DNA from: Flavobacterium aeripolare
GTDB taxonomy: Bacteria; Bacteroidota; Bacteroidia; Flavobacteriales; Flavobacteriaceae
DNA: 64,000 bases
Direction of reading: 5' to 3'
Assembly (NCBI RefSeq): GCF_013294025.1
Contig: NZ_JABSNL010000001.1
Location: forward strand, 168,095 to 232,094
Position 1 is the stretch's first letter, and each line of letters begins with the position of its first letter. The translations under genes and the position numbers were made by a program. Below, piece after piece: positions 8,788 through 17,006 of the stretch. Below the pieces are notes generated by a model that worked only from the letters and a program-made list of their open reading frames with translations, did not search any database and was not told where the DNA came from.

Positions 8788-10323
8788 ATGGAAAACAATA
8801 ATAAATTAACCGTTGCATCGCAAAGTTCGCTCCTAAATAAAGTAAATTCAAGTGTAGATATTACAAATAAATTGATTACTGAAAATAATAAAAAGTTGGT
8901 TGCTGAAATTTTTGAAAGTAATCCGAAATTCTTTACTGATTTAATTTCAGAGTATTACTCATTAAATGAGCAAGTAATCGACTTGTGTACAGATATTTGG
9001 AATTGGAACTCTATTAGCAATAACCTTAATATTAATTGGACTATTTCTTTCATTACAAAATATCAAAATAGCTTAATTTTTGAAGAATATGGTATGTATT
9101 CATCATATATAGACTCAGGCTTAATTACAAACACTAGTTTAAAATGGGATTTCGATTTATTAATTACTTTTAAAACTAAATGGAACTTGGCGTATTTTAG
9201 TGCTTATATTGATTTATCTTGGACTGATGATAAAATAGATTTTCTAGAAAATATTTTAGATTGGGATGGACATGTATATGGCAGTGTTATAAATAACCAA
9301 CATATAAAATGGGATTTTAAATTAATTGAGAAATACAAAAATAAAATATGTTGGCGCGAATTAAGCTACAATGAAAGACTGCCTTGGTCAGAACAATTTA
9401 TTGACAAATATGCCGAAAAATGGTTTTGGGGTGACGAATATTACAATAATATGAGTCACAACAAAGGATTTCCTTGGTCGATAGGTTTTATTAAAAAATA
9501 TACTGATAAATGGCAATGGACTGGTATTCATTCTTTAAGTGATAATCCTTACATTCCTTTTAGTATTGAATTAATTGAAGAGTTTAAGGAAAAATGGGCT
9601 TGGGATGGTGAATATGGATTAAGCAATAATATTGGAATTAATTTTACAACAGAAATCATTGATAGATTTATTGATCGATGGGACTGGAAGTTCTTAAGCA
9701 ACAATGAAAAAGTTAATTTTACACAAGAAACTATTGATAGATATGCTAATTATATCGACTGGGACAGTCTTTCAAAAAATAGAAATATATTATGGACAAT
9801 AGACTTAATTGAACAATACGAAAGTCAGATAAATTGGAAAGATTTCAATTATTCTACATTTGAATCTTCATGGATTTTAATAGAGGAATATAGCAGTAGA
9901 TTAGATTTCAATCAACTTTCATCAAATAAAAGTAACTTTTGGAATGAAGTAGTGATTGAACAATATAAAGACAAGTTGAATTGGAAAAGATTAAGTAATA
10001 TTGAAACATTACCCTGGAATGAAAATTTCATAAAAGATTATGAAGATTTATGGAATTGGAATGATGGCCATTTTGATTTATCAAGTAATAAAAATTTACC
10101 TTGGTCATATAATTTTATAAACAGATATGCTGATAGATGGAATTGGGAGAATTTAAGCAAAAATGAAAGTATAAATTGGAACGTAAAATTACTGCATAAA
10201 CATTCTCACAAATTAATATATCCTCGATATAAATCTCCAACTGCAATATGGAACACATTAAAACCATATATTGATGACGAGCTTATAATTAAATTACTTG
10301 AAAATATTCAAAATAACAAGTAA
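8788..10323 (+). CDS. Trp-rich tandem-repeat protein, unknown function
   Basis: The 511-residue protein begins with about 70 residues of mixed helix, then about 15 imperfect repeats of 24-31 residues. The unit is roughly W-x-x-LSxNxxLPWSxxFIxKYxDKWxW. Typical units are RELSYNERLPWSEQFIDKYA and HFDLSSNKNLPWSYNFINRY. The regular aromatic spacing predicts a solenoid-like binding surface. There is no signal peptide, no membrane helix and no catalytic motif that I recognise. The gene is tightly coupled to the PLD/J-domain gene: the stop is at 8786 and this ATG is at 8788. It therefore probably works with that protein, perhaps as a sensor or scaffold; this is inference. Confidence 0.75.
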   Translation: MENNNKLTVASQSSLLNKVNSSVDITNKLITENNKKLVAEIFESNPKFFTDLISEYYSLNEQVIDLCTDIWNWNSISNNLNINWTISFITKYQNSLIFEEYGMYSSYIDSGLITNTSLKWDFDLLITFKTKWNLAYFSAYIDLSWTDDKIDFLENILDWDGHVYGSVINNQHIKWDFKLIEKYKNKICWRELSYNERLPWSEQFIDKYAEKWFWGDEYYNNMSHNKGFPWSIGFIKKYTDKWQWTGIHSLSDNPYIPFSIELIEEFKEKWAWDGEYGLSNNIGINFTTEIIDRFIDRWDWKFLSNNEKVNFTQETIDRYANYIDWDSLSKNRNILWTIDLIEQYESQINWKDFNYSTFESSWILIEEYSSRLDFNQLSSNKSNFWNEVVIEQYKDKLNWKRLSNIETLPWNENFIKDYEDLWNWNDGHFDLSSNKNLPWSYNFINRYADRWNWENLSKNESINWNVKLLHKHSHKLIYPRYKSPTAIWNTLKPYIDDELIIKLLENIQNNK

Positions 10324-10387
10324 GATGCAATCAGTAAACCAAAATTTAAAATAAAAAGTCAATTTAATAGACTTTTAAAAAAATCAT

Positions 10388-10825
10388 ATGACGAATAAAA
10401 AAGAACAACTTGAGGAATTTTACAATTATAAACATTGGAGAGACATCCAACGCAATCAGTTAAATACTAGCTCAAATATTATATTTACATTTAGCGCAAC
10501 AATTATAGGGTTCACAGTTAACTACTTGATGAAGAATAAAATTTGTAGCTGCGAAACAATTAATAGTTTATTAAGATTATCAGTTATAGCATTATTATTT
10601 TCAATTTTATTTTATTTGGTGATGAACATATCAAAATTAATAGATTTTAGAAAAACTGCCAGATCTATTAAAAGGGCAATTAAAAATGAAATTACATTTG
10701 AAGATATTGGCAAAAAAACGAAGCTCCTTGGTGATATATCATGGTGGAGTTTTTGGTTGGAACTTGCATTTGCGCTAATAGGTTTTATATTTTTAATTAT
10801 TAGTATATTTAAAACTATTTATTAG
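10388..10825 (+). CDS. small three-TM membrane protein, unknown
   Basis: This 145-residue protein has a charged N-terminus (about 1-28), hydrophobic segments at about 29-47 and 62-83, a cytoplasmic basic and acidic loop at about 87-115, and a last hydrophobic segment at about 120-143. The layout recalls small membrane effectors of defence and conflict systems such as SLATT-type proteins, but I cannot see a diagnostic motif. It lies 64 bp after the Trp-repeat gene, and the next gene starts 2 bases after its stop, so it belongs to the same transcription unit. A membrane-perturbing role is only a suggestion. Confidence 0.65.
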   Translation: MTNKKEQLEEFYNYKHWRDIQRNQLNTSSNIIFTFSATIIGFTVNYLMKNKICSCETINSLLRLSVIALLFSILFYLVMNISKLIDFRKTARSIKRAIKNEITFEDIGKKTKLLGDISWWSFWLELAFALIGFIFLIISIFKTIY

Positions 10826-10827
10826 AA

Positions 10828-11403
10828 ATGAAAATAGCAATACTCGGTTGGGGTTCACTTTTATGGCAACCCAAAGATTTACAATTTGATAAAGAAACTG
10901 GCTGGACAGCAAACGGACCTTTTTTACCCATTGAATTTGCAAGAATTTCCAAAGATGGAAGATTGACTCTTGTAATCACTAAAAACGCAACTGAAGTGCA
11001 AACGTACTTTGCAATTTCAAGTTATGAAAATCTCCCAGAAGCAGTTTTGAATTTAGCTGTTAGAGAAGGTACTGGAAAAGGGCAAATTGGTAGTTATGAA
11101 AAATCAATTGATACTTTTTCGCATGAAAATGTGTTCTTTAAGAATAATATTTTAGAATGGATTAAGTCCACCGATATTGATGCTGTAATCTGGACAAATC
11201 TTGGTGAAAAATGGGAAATCAAAAACGACGGTGGCGAAGTCATTGAAACAATTGTTTCTGAAGATAGAATTGACTATTTAAAAAAGTTAAAGGGAAACAA
11301 AAGTGCTTTAGCCGAAGAATATATTCGACGAACTCCAACACAAATTCAAACTCATTACAGGACTTTAATTGAAAAGGAACTGGATTGGAAACCTATATTA
11401 TAA
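10828..11403 (+). CDS. gamma-glutamylcyclotransferase-like fold protein
   Basis: The 191-residue protein opens with KIAILGWGSLLWQP. This resembles the glycine-rich YGSL(I/L)W loop that starts gamma-glutamylcyclotransferase and ChaC-type folds. It continues with PIEFARISKDGRLTLVI, where that family carries a strand. A single catalytic Glu could not be assigned by eye. The family acts on gamma-glutamyl amines or peptides, but many members are uncharacterised. The gene is in the PLD/J-domain cluster and overlaps the next gene by one base (TAATG), so the two are translationally coupled. Confidence 0.55.
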   Translation: MKIAILGWGSLLWQPKDLQFDKETGWTANGPFLPIEFARISKDGRLTLVITKNATEVQTYFAISSYENLPEAVLNLAVREGTGKGQIGSYEKSIDTFSHENVFFKNNILEWIKSTDIDAVIWTNLGEKWEIKNDGGEVIETIVSEDRIDYLKKLKGNKSALAEEYIRRTPTQIQTHYRTLIEKELDWKPIL

Positions 11404-11834
11404 TGGACGAATTTAAACATCCATTTATAGTTGGCAAACATAAACTCAGGCTTTCAAAATTAGAACAACTTGCAAAAGATTTAGCTTTAAAATTAAATGC
11501 AACAGTTAAAATTGAGAGTCAGGAAGGATTAATTATTACGTTTGAAAGTAAAAAATCCATTTATAATGGTCGCCTCATCCAAAGAAACTCCTCATTAACT
11601 CCTCAATTCAAATATGAATTAATTTTGGAGGAATTCAGATTGAACATTTATGAAGATTTTATAGAAGTACTTTTCCGATTTGATGTTGACTATTTTCATC
11701 TTTATGATTTGTCGATAAAAGATGAATTAAAAAAAATTGATACTTTTCATAGATGTTTTGCAATATTAAATATTTTTGGAGTCAAAGATATTTATATTGG
11801 AGATTTCAATGAATTTCGAAATGGAAAAAAATAA
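11403..11834 (+). CDS. hypothetical protein coupled to the GGCT-like gene
   Basis: I do not recognise this 143-residue protein. It appears to be a soluble mixed alpha/beta domain (MDEFKHPFIVG start, then alternating strands and helices), with no signal peptide or membrane segment. The ATG at 11403 overlaps the stop of the preceding gene in a TAATG arrangement, so I prefer it to an in-frame ATG six codons upstream. It is the last gene of the cluster; a flavobacterial repeat follows about 105 bp later. Confidence 0.6.
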   Translation: MDEFKHPFIVGKHKLRLSKLEQLAKDLALKLNATVKIESQEGLIITFESKKSIYNGRLIQRNSSLTPQFKYELILEEFRLNIYEDFIEVLFRFDVDYFHLYDLSIKDELKKIDTFHRCFAILNIFGVKDIYIGDFNEFRNGKK

Positions 11835-11938
11835 AGTATAAATGGAATAATGTGTTGAAAAAGATAATAACTCTTCATCATTTTAAGGTTTCTATATGTT
11901 ATTTCAATCAAATTTTTATTTTTCTAAATGCACAAAAC

Positions 11939-12052
11939 CCCTAACCCAGATAGCAGTGAAAATCCTTTTGGGAAATCGTTTTTCAGCCTTACAAAAAGAT
12001 TGTAACGCCTCGAACCGTCGTTACCTGGAAACAGCTCCAAAAAAGAATAAAA
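11939..12052 (+). repeat. flavobacterial structured repeat, copy 1 (degraded)
   Basis: It has the 5' block CCCAGATAGCAGTGAAAATCC and the 3' block CTGGAAACAGCTCC, with an inner stem region between CTTTTGGG and CAAAAAG that has lost several pairs. It matches copies at 42428-42525 and, inverted, 55630-55735. It may correspond to a known flavobacterial RNA motif family such as Flavo-1; this needs a covariance-model search. Confidence 0.7.
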
Positions 12053-12256
12053 TAAGTACCAATTTCAAATTGGATTTGGCTCAAAGTAACCTTAATTTTG
12101 TAGTAATTGGCAAAAGAGTCAGATGGCTGGGATCTTTCTACAACTATTTGTCGAAATTTATTCCGCGCCTATTAAAGTTGGAATGCTGTAACATAGCGCC
12201 CAATGGAGTAAGAACCAAGAAACCGCTAAAACAATTGTTTAACCAAACTAATTACT

Positions 12257-12787
12257 ATGAAAAGCTTAATCTCTATGATGACACTATTTTCTTCTATGCC
12301 TCCACAGCTACTTTTTGATTTTACAAAAAAAGCAAACATTCAAGGTTGGCGCGTTGTGGATGACGTGGTGATGGGAGGGGTTTCGGCGGGCAACTTCACA
12401 TTGGATTCGGATGGGTTTGGGCTGTTTGAAGGTGCTATTTCATTGGAGAACAATGGTGGTTTTTCATCTGTTCGCTATCGATTTCCACAGGTAAAAACAG
12501 CAGGCTACAGCAAAATAATTATCAAACTTAAAGGTGATGGCAAAAAATATCAGTTTAGGATAAAAACTAATTCTGGGGATTCACATTCGTTTATTGCTCC
12601 TTTTTCGACTTCGGGAGAGTGGGAAGAAATCAAAATTTCGCTTCAAGACATGTATCCTGCCTTTAGAGGTAGAACACTGGAACAGCATAATTTTTCGGAA
12701 GTTTATTTTGAAGAAATTGCTTTTTTGATTGGCAACAAAAAGAAGGAACAATTTAAACTCCTCATTGACCGAATAGAATTGAAGTAA
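12257..12787 (+). CDS. CIA30-family (NDUFAF1-like) protein
   Basis: The 176-residue protein has the CIA30 hallmark WRVVDDVVMGGVSAG (about residues 32-46). Beta-strand-rich sequence with SLENNGGFSSVRY and IIIKLKGDGKKYQFRIKT follows, the carbohydrate-binding-like jelly-roll of this family. In mitochondria CIA30 helps assemble complex I; the role of bacterial members is not established. It is a single gene between the accessory island and the redox island. Several Met codons lie in the first 14 residues, so the exact start is uncertain. Confidence 0.8.
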   Translation: MKSLISMMTLFSSMPPQLLFDFTKKANIQGWRVVDDVVMGGVSAGNFTLDSDGFGLFEGAISLENNGGFSSVRYRFPQVKTAGYSKIIIKLKGDGKKYQFRIKTNSGDSHSFIAPFSTSGEWEEIKISLQDMYPAFRGRTLEQHNFSEVYFEEIAFLIGNKKKEQFKLLIDRIELK

Positions 12788-12818
12788 AGGAGTTGATAAA
12801 TAACCAAATTAGATAAGC

Positions 12819-13670
12819 CTACTCTCTATTTTTAAAATTCGTCATCATTTCTAAAGCAGAAATATGGGGTCTTCCCGCTGCTTTCTCATAATCCGAAGGG
12901 ACATCGTTGGCTCCCATTCTAATTCCTTCATAGATTCCTGCGATTACTGTTCCCATAAAATCGCCTAACTCGGATTTTCTTTCTGTTGCGTAGTCCGCTA
13001 CAAAAACGGAATTGTAAACCAAATCAGTTCCAAAAACCGTATTTATGTCGGCTGCCAATTGGGCTTGGGTGATGCCGTTGCCAACCAAATTATATATTTG
13101 TCCGTTGTGTTGGTCTTCCACTAGCATTTTCGCGTAAGCGTAACCCAGCTCTTGCCTGCTTGTATAGGTGCATTTGCCGTCGCCTGCACAATTTCGAATT
13201 TCGCCGTCTTTTTTATAGGTGTCTATATATTCCAAATCAGGCTCGATGTAGATTCCGTTGCGACCAATAACCCAAGATAATCCAGATTCTTGCACGTCTC
13301 TTTCGGTTTGTCTGTTGGTTTGAACAATTGGGCTAAAAGCGTTGTTTTCTTCGGCTCCTACTATACTGGTGTACACGATTTTTTTGACTCCTGCGCTTAT
13401 TGCGGCTTCTATTACATTGCGGTGTTGCTCGATTCTTTTTTGTGGTTCGTCCATGCCCGAAACGAGTAAAACGGTATCGATCCCTTGCAATGCCGCATCA
13501 AATTCAGCGCGATTGTTGTAGTCTCCTTTTCGAACTTCTACGCCTAGATGTTTTGCTTTTTCGACGGTTCTCGCTATGGCGATGACGTTTTCTTTTCCGA
13601 TTAAGTTACTGAGGTGTTTGACGATGGAAGCACCTAAATGTCCGCTTGCTGATGTTACTGCTATTTTCAT
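12819..13670 (-). CDS. NmrA/QorB-like NAD(P)-binding oxidoreductase
   Basis: This 283-residue atypical SDR begins MKIAVTSASGHLGASIVKHL, with the Rossmann GxxGxxG motif at residues 7-12 (here SASGHLG). It continues with GDYNNRAEFDAALQGIDTVLLVSG and the HRNVIEAAISAGVKKIVYTS segment, closely paralleling E. coli QorB (YtfG). The likely reaction is NADPH-dependent quinone reduction, or redox sensing. The start at 13670 gives the canonical N-terminus; an in-frame ATG 33 bases earlier adds an unrelated leader. A 30-bp relic of a second copy of this gene's 3' end lies at 36098-36127. Confidence 0.85.
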   Translation of the reverse strand: MKIAVTSASGHLGASIVKHLSNLIGKENVIAIARTVEKAKHLGVEVRKGDYNNRAEFDAALQGIDTVLLVSGMDEPQKRIEQHRNVIEAAISAGVKKIVYTSIVGAEENNAFSPIVQTNRQTERDVQESGLSWVIGRNGIYIEPDLEYIDTYKKDGEIRNCAGDGKCTYTSRQELGYAYAKMLVEDQHNGQIYNLVGNGITQAQLAADINTVFGTDLVYNSVFVADYATERKSELGDFMGTVIAGIYEGIRMGANDVPSDYEKAAGRPHISALEMMTNFKNRE

Positions 13671-13768
13671 ACTATCTTCTTTTGATCTAATTGATACGGA
13701 CAAAGATGATTATTTTCTGCTTTGTGGTTTATATCAATCTATCACTAATAATGGTAAATCTGGGACTA

Positions 13769-14434
13769 TTATACTGTTTGTGAAACGGCTTGTTCTATTT
13801 GAAGTTGTGCCATATCTATAATACGATAGTTGTCGGTTAATTTGAAGATAGATAATTCTGTACAGGCGAGTACTACAGGGGAATTTTTGCTGTATTTGTT
13901 CAGTATCGAATGGTAGGATGCTATCAAATCTGGAGTTTCCGTTTCGGTATAGGTTTGTTTTCGAACTTCGTCTATAAACAAACGGTCTTCTTGAGATGGA
14001 AGTTGGACTTCTATTCCTTTGTCATTAAAATACGAACTGATATAATTTGATTCCATAGAATGGAGTGAACCAAATAAAACGATGGTGCTCCACTCCTGCT
14101 CTATTATTTTTTCGACCGTTAAAGCTAGCGGATGAAGTATCTTTTTCTGAATAGCTATGCGGTCAATGGTTTCGTGTAGCGTTATATTCGGAATTAAAAT
14201 AGTGGTAATGGCAAACTTTTCGAGCTCATCTAGAAACGTTTTAACGACAGTATCTAGAGCCTCTGAAGTATTTGGCAAAAGTGGATTGATTGTATCAAAA
14301 TCTACATTGAGCATCACAAAAGGAAAAGTACTGTAACCGCCTTTTTCTTGATTATACAATCGGTTTAGCTCCTTGATGTAATATAAAGTAGAGCGACTAC
14401 CCAATCCCAATAGTCCAACGGCTGCTTTGCTCAT
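13769..14434 (-). CDS. Asp/Glu/hydantoin racemase superfamily protein
   Basis: The 221-residue protein has the racemase superfamily layout: AAVGLLGLGSRSTLYY at the start, LIPNITLH near residue 79-86 and VVLACTELSIF near 189-199. The second catalytic Cys (in ACTEL) is present. The first Cys position (normally P-C-N-T) is Asn-Ile-Thr here. Members that keep only one Cys include L-Asp/Glu-type racemases with Thr in place of the first Cys. It is therefore probably a one-sided or altered-specificity racemase, or inactive. It lies between the NmrA-like and ferric-reductase-like genes on the same strand. Confidence 0.75.
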   Translation of the reverse strand: MSKAAVGLLGLGSRSTLYYIKELNRLYNQEKGGYSTFPFVMLNVDFDTINPLLPNTSEALDTVVKTFLDELEKFAITTILIPNITLHETIDRIAIQKKILHPLALTVEKIIEQEWSTIVLFGSLHSMESNYISSYFNDKGIEVQLPSQEDRLFIDEVRKQTYTETETPDLIASYHSILNKYSKNSPVVLACTELSIFKLTDNYRIIDMAQLQIEQAVSQTV

Positions 14435-14511
14435 ATTTTAGTTTATTTAAGATGTAGTACCGGTATTATACAATTAAAATAGATAAGGTATTTATCTGAT
14501 AAATTTAAAAT

Positions 14512-15129
14512 TTAATTTCTACTATTTCGAAAATTCATAATTTTATTTTTCACTAATGGCAAACGAAGAATAAATCCAATACCCACTATTATTCCGTAGA
14601 TAAGCCAAGTTTTTTCGAGAAGCACTACGTGTAGTAAACTCAAAATAATGGCTGCGTAAGAATAAGTTTGAATCTTTTTCCAGTTCTTCTTTAATTTCTT
14701 CATCGCTTTTCTATTCGAAGTAAAAAACAACGGAATCAAAATTAAGACAGCTATAAAACCTGCTATATAATTGGCTTCGGTAAAGGTTTCTGCAAATCCT
14801 TCGGCCCAAATAAAGATAATAAAATGAATAAAACTCCAAACTGCTGCTGCGATACCCATGGCTTGGCGCACAAATAAATTGTTGACACCAAACAGGATAA
14901 AAAAGGGCGTACAGCTAAGCACGGCGGTCATCCACCTAATGGCAAATTCTCCTGAGATATGGTACAGCATTTCTAGGGAAGACTTGCCTTCGCTAGCGGT
15001 TCCTGCTACCAAACTAATCGAAAAACCATTGGAGAAATTTAGGGTAACCAAGTTTAAAAGCGGGATAATTGGCAAGACACCAATTAGGGCGACTATCATC
15101 CAACCATAATTTTTTTTAATAAAACTCAT
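14512..15129 (-). CDS. ferric reductase-like transmembrane protein (MsrQ/YedZ-like)
   Basis: The 205-residue protein has about six hydrophobic segments and the MsrQ-like pattern YHISGEFAIRWM, RQAMGIAAAVWSFIHFI and KNWKKIQTYSYAAIILSLLH. Conserved His residues in SFIHF and SLLHV could bind heme b. The fold serves quinol-linked electron transfer; no MsrP partner gene is visible. The start at 15129 (MSFIKKNYG) leaves a 10-bp gap to the preceding gene. A start 30 bases earlier would overlap that gene by 20 bases and is less likely. Confidence 0.75.
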   Translation of the reverse strand: MSFIKKNYGWMIVALIGVLPIIPLLNLVTLNFSNGFSISLVAGTASEGKSSLEMLYHISGEFAIRWMTAVLSCTPFFILFGVNNLFVRQAMGIAAAVWSFIHFIIFIWAEGFAETFTEANYIAGFIAVLILIPLFFTSNRKAMKKLKKNWKKIQTYSYAAIILSLLHVVLLEKTWLIYGIIVGIGFILRLPLVKNKIMNFRNSRN

Positions 15130-15139
15130 TTGCTGCTTC

Positions 15140-15517
15140 TTAGTACATTTTGTTAGCATTCAATGCCGTTTTGGGAATTTGCTGAATGCTGTCCCAGTGC
15201 TCCACTATTTTTCCATCGTCAGAAAAACGAAAGAAATCCATTGTGACATACTCGTCCTCATCTGGCCAAACTTGATGCGTATGTAGCGCAACCAAATCAC
15301 CTTCGGCAATGGTGCGAACGAATGCAATGGTTTTTACAGGGAACTCTTTTTGCATTCTCTCAAAATAAGCTATAAATGCCTGAGGCCCATCACCCACCAT
15401 TGGATTGTGCTGAATATAATCTTCGCCTACATATAACGCGACCGCCTGAGCTGGGTTTCCTTCATATGCCATTTTGTAAAAAGCAATGGCATTTTGTTTA
15501 TTTTGATCTAAATTCAT
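15140..15517 (-). CDS. SnoaL-like / NTF2-fold protein
   Basis: This 125-residue protein is typical of the SnoaL-like branch of the NTF2 superfamily: YEGNPAQAVALYVGEDYIQHNPMVGDGPQAF followed by MDFFRFSDDGKIVEHWD. The His in YIQHNP and the Asp in EHWD line the usual pocket. Family members are isomerases, cyclases or small-molecule binding proteins; no substrate can be named. Upstream, the stop of the zinc-ribbon gene is only 4 bases away, so the two are likely co-transcribed, with the membrane protein gene following. Confidence 0.8.
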   Translation of the reverse strand: MNLDQNKQNAIAFYKMAYEGNPAQAVALYVGEDYIQHNPMVGDGPQAFIAYFERMQKEFPVKTIAFVRTIAEGDLVALHTHQVWPDEDEYVTMDFFRFSDDGKIVEHWDSIQQIPKTALNANKMY

Positions 15518-15521
15518 ACGC

Positions 15522-15719
15522 TTATTTATTTGATTTAAAGGCTTCTAGTTCTTTTTCTAAAGCTTCGGCTTTTGACTTGAATTTTTCCATCACATTTTTT
15601 AACTGACTAATTTTTTTGACCAGTTCTTCATCTTGTATCGATTGAAATACGACTTCTCCATTTACTTCTTTAATTTTTGAATTGTTGCCACAGCTAGGGC
15701 AAACTGCTACTTGACTCAT
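15522..15719 (-). CDS. small zinc-ribbon/coiled-coil protein
   Basis: The 65-residue protein starts MSQVAVCPSCGNNSKIKEV with one CPxC knuckle. A long charged helix (about residues 28-62) is predicted to form a coiled coil. Only one metal-binding pair is visible, so metal binding would need a dimer. Function is unknown. It is placed 4 bases before the SnoaL-like gene, in an apparent three-gene set. Confidence 0.65.
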   Translation of the reverse strand: MSQVAVCPSCGNNSKIKEVNGEVVFQSIQDEELVKKISQLKNVMEKFKSKAEALEKELEAFKSNK

Positions 15720-15965
15720 GTTTTGTAATTTATTTTATACAAAGGTCTCTTTATTTAATCATTTTATAAAGGTAAATCCTCGGTTGAAAATGGTAAATAT
15801 GCGCCTGAACTTGTTGTATGGTAATGCGTACTATTAATCTGCAACTAAGCTCGTACCTCTATTAATACAAGCAAATTTCACAGATGAAAACAACTGATCT
15901 GCTGAAATTAGTAAAATCTGCGTGCTAATTTTTAAGCAAATGACGCATAAAATGGTGAAATTGGG

Positions 15966-16826
15966 TTACAACAAAGCTTTAAACTCTCTAGGAGTGAGAT
16001 TGGTATGTTTTTTAAAAAATTTGGTAAAATTGGTTAGCTCGTCAAAACCAACTGCAAAGGGAATTTCTTTGAGACTATTATTAGAACTCACCATGGCTCT
16101 TTTGGTTTCGAGAATCACAAAATCGTCTATAAAATGTTTGGCGGTGTTTAAAGTAAATTCTTTGACTACTTGGTTTAAATGTTTGGTCGAAATAAACAAT
16201 TTATTAGCGTAGTCTTTTACGTTGCGAGTGCTTGTATAATGGGCTTCAACCAAGTTTTTGAACTGAATAAAAATAGCGTAATGGTTCGAATTGTTATTTT
16301 CTAAAGTATCATTGAATTCTCGCTCCAATCGCAATAAGTATAAGTTGAGTAAAGCAGCAACGATGTTTTCTTTGGCGTACTTATTTTCATTTTTTACCTC
16401 TACGATTAATTGGTCTAAAAAGATTTTGTTTCCAGCTTCATTACTAAATATAGGCGACGAAATATGGTAATTGTACAAATGCGAAATCATATTTATCGAA
16501 GATTTCGAAAAATGATTTACGACAAAATCTTCGGTAAAAATGATTAAATAGCCCTCATATTGTGCATTTTTCTGAAAAGCATGTACTTGTCCTTTGGCAA
16601 TTTTAAGCACTGTGCCTGCTTTTAAATCATGTTCTTTTAAATCTATTTGGTGGGTACCAAATCCTTTAGTTACTAATAATAAAGCAAAAAAAGATATGCG
16701 GTGTGGTTGTGTAGGATTGTGATCGACAATATCGGGCATTCTGGCAAATAAATCGGATAGATTTAGAAACTCAAAATCTTTTGATTTTTCGACACTTTGA
16801 AATGATATATTGGGAATATTTTTCAA
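15966..16826 (-). CDS. AraC-family transcriptional regulator
   Basis: The 286-residue protein has an N-terminal cupin-like sensing region (about 35-110, PHRISFFALLLVTKGFGTHQ). The C-terminal double HTH runs from about 190, with TRNVKDYANKLFISTKHLNQ and the second-helix signature IPFAVGFDELTNFTKFFKKHTNLTP. It lies upstream of the minus-strand group of zinc-ribbon, SnoaL-like and ferric-reductase-like genes and is a reasonable candidate for their regulator. Confidence 0.9.
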   Translation of the reverse strand: MKNIPNISFQSVEKSKDFEFLNLSDLFARMPDIVDHNPTQPHRISFFALLLVTKGFGTHQIDLKEHDLKAGTVLKIAKGQVHAFQKNAQYEGYLIIFTEDFVVNHFSKSSINMISHLYNYHISSPIFSNEAGNKIFLDQLIVEVKNENKYAKENIVAALLNLYLLRLEREFNDTLENNNSNHYAIFIQFKNLVEAHYTSTRNVKDYANKLFISTKHLNQVVKEFTLNTAKHFIDDFVILETKRAMVSSNNSLKEIPFAVGFDELTNFTKFFKKHTNLTPREFKALL

Positions 16827-16923
16827 TCGCTAATTTTTGTGCAAATTACTTTAAAAATGTAAAATAAAAAAAAATAGAAAGCAGTTTTACTTCTTCAATT
16901 CCAATTTTAAATATCTAAACGAA

Positions 16924-16966
16924 CGAATGCAGTCCGCTATTAATCGCTCACTGCATTCGCTCGTTT
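16924..16966. terminator. hairpin between the AraC and YhdH-like genes
   Basis: A 10-bp perfect stem, CGAATGCAGT with ACTGCATTCG, has a 16-nt loop and a TTTTTT run on the plus-strand side. It lies downstream of the minus-strand YhdH-like gene, where the minus-side tail is only weakly T-rich. Orientation is therefore uncertain. Confidence 0.5.
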
Positions 16967-17006
16967 TTTATTTGCTTAAATCGTACTAAATAGCGAAAAC
17001 AAATAA

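Noticed and set aside
11896-12318. 140-codon ORF on the plus strand
   Set aside because: It is made mostly of the flavobacterial structured repeat and overlaps the CIA30 gene start in another frame.
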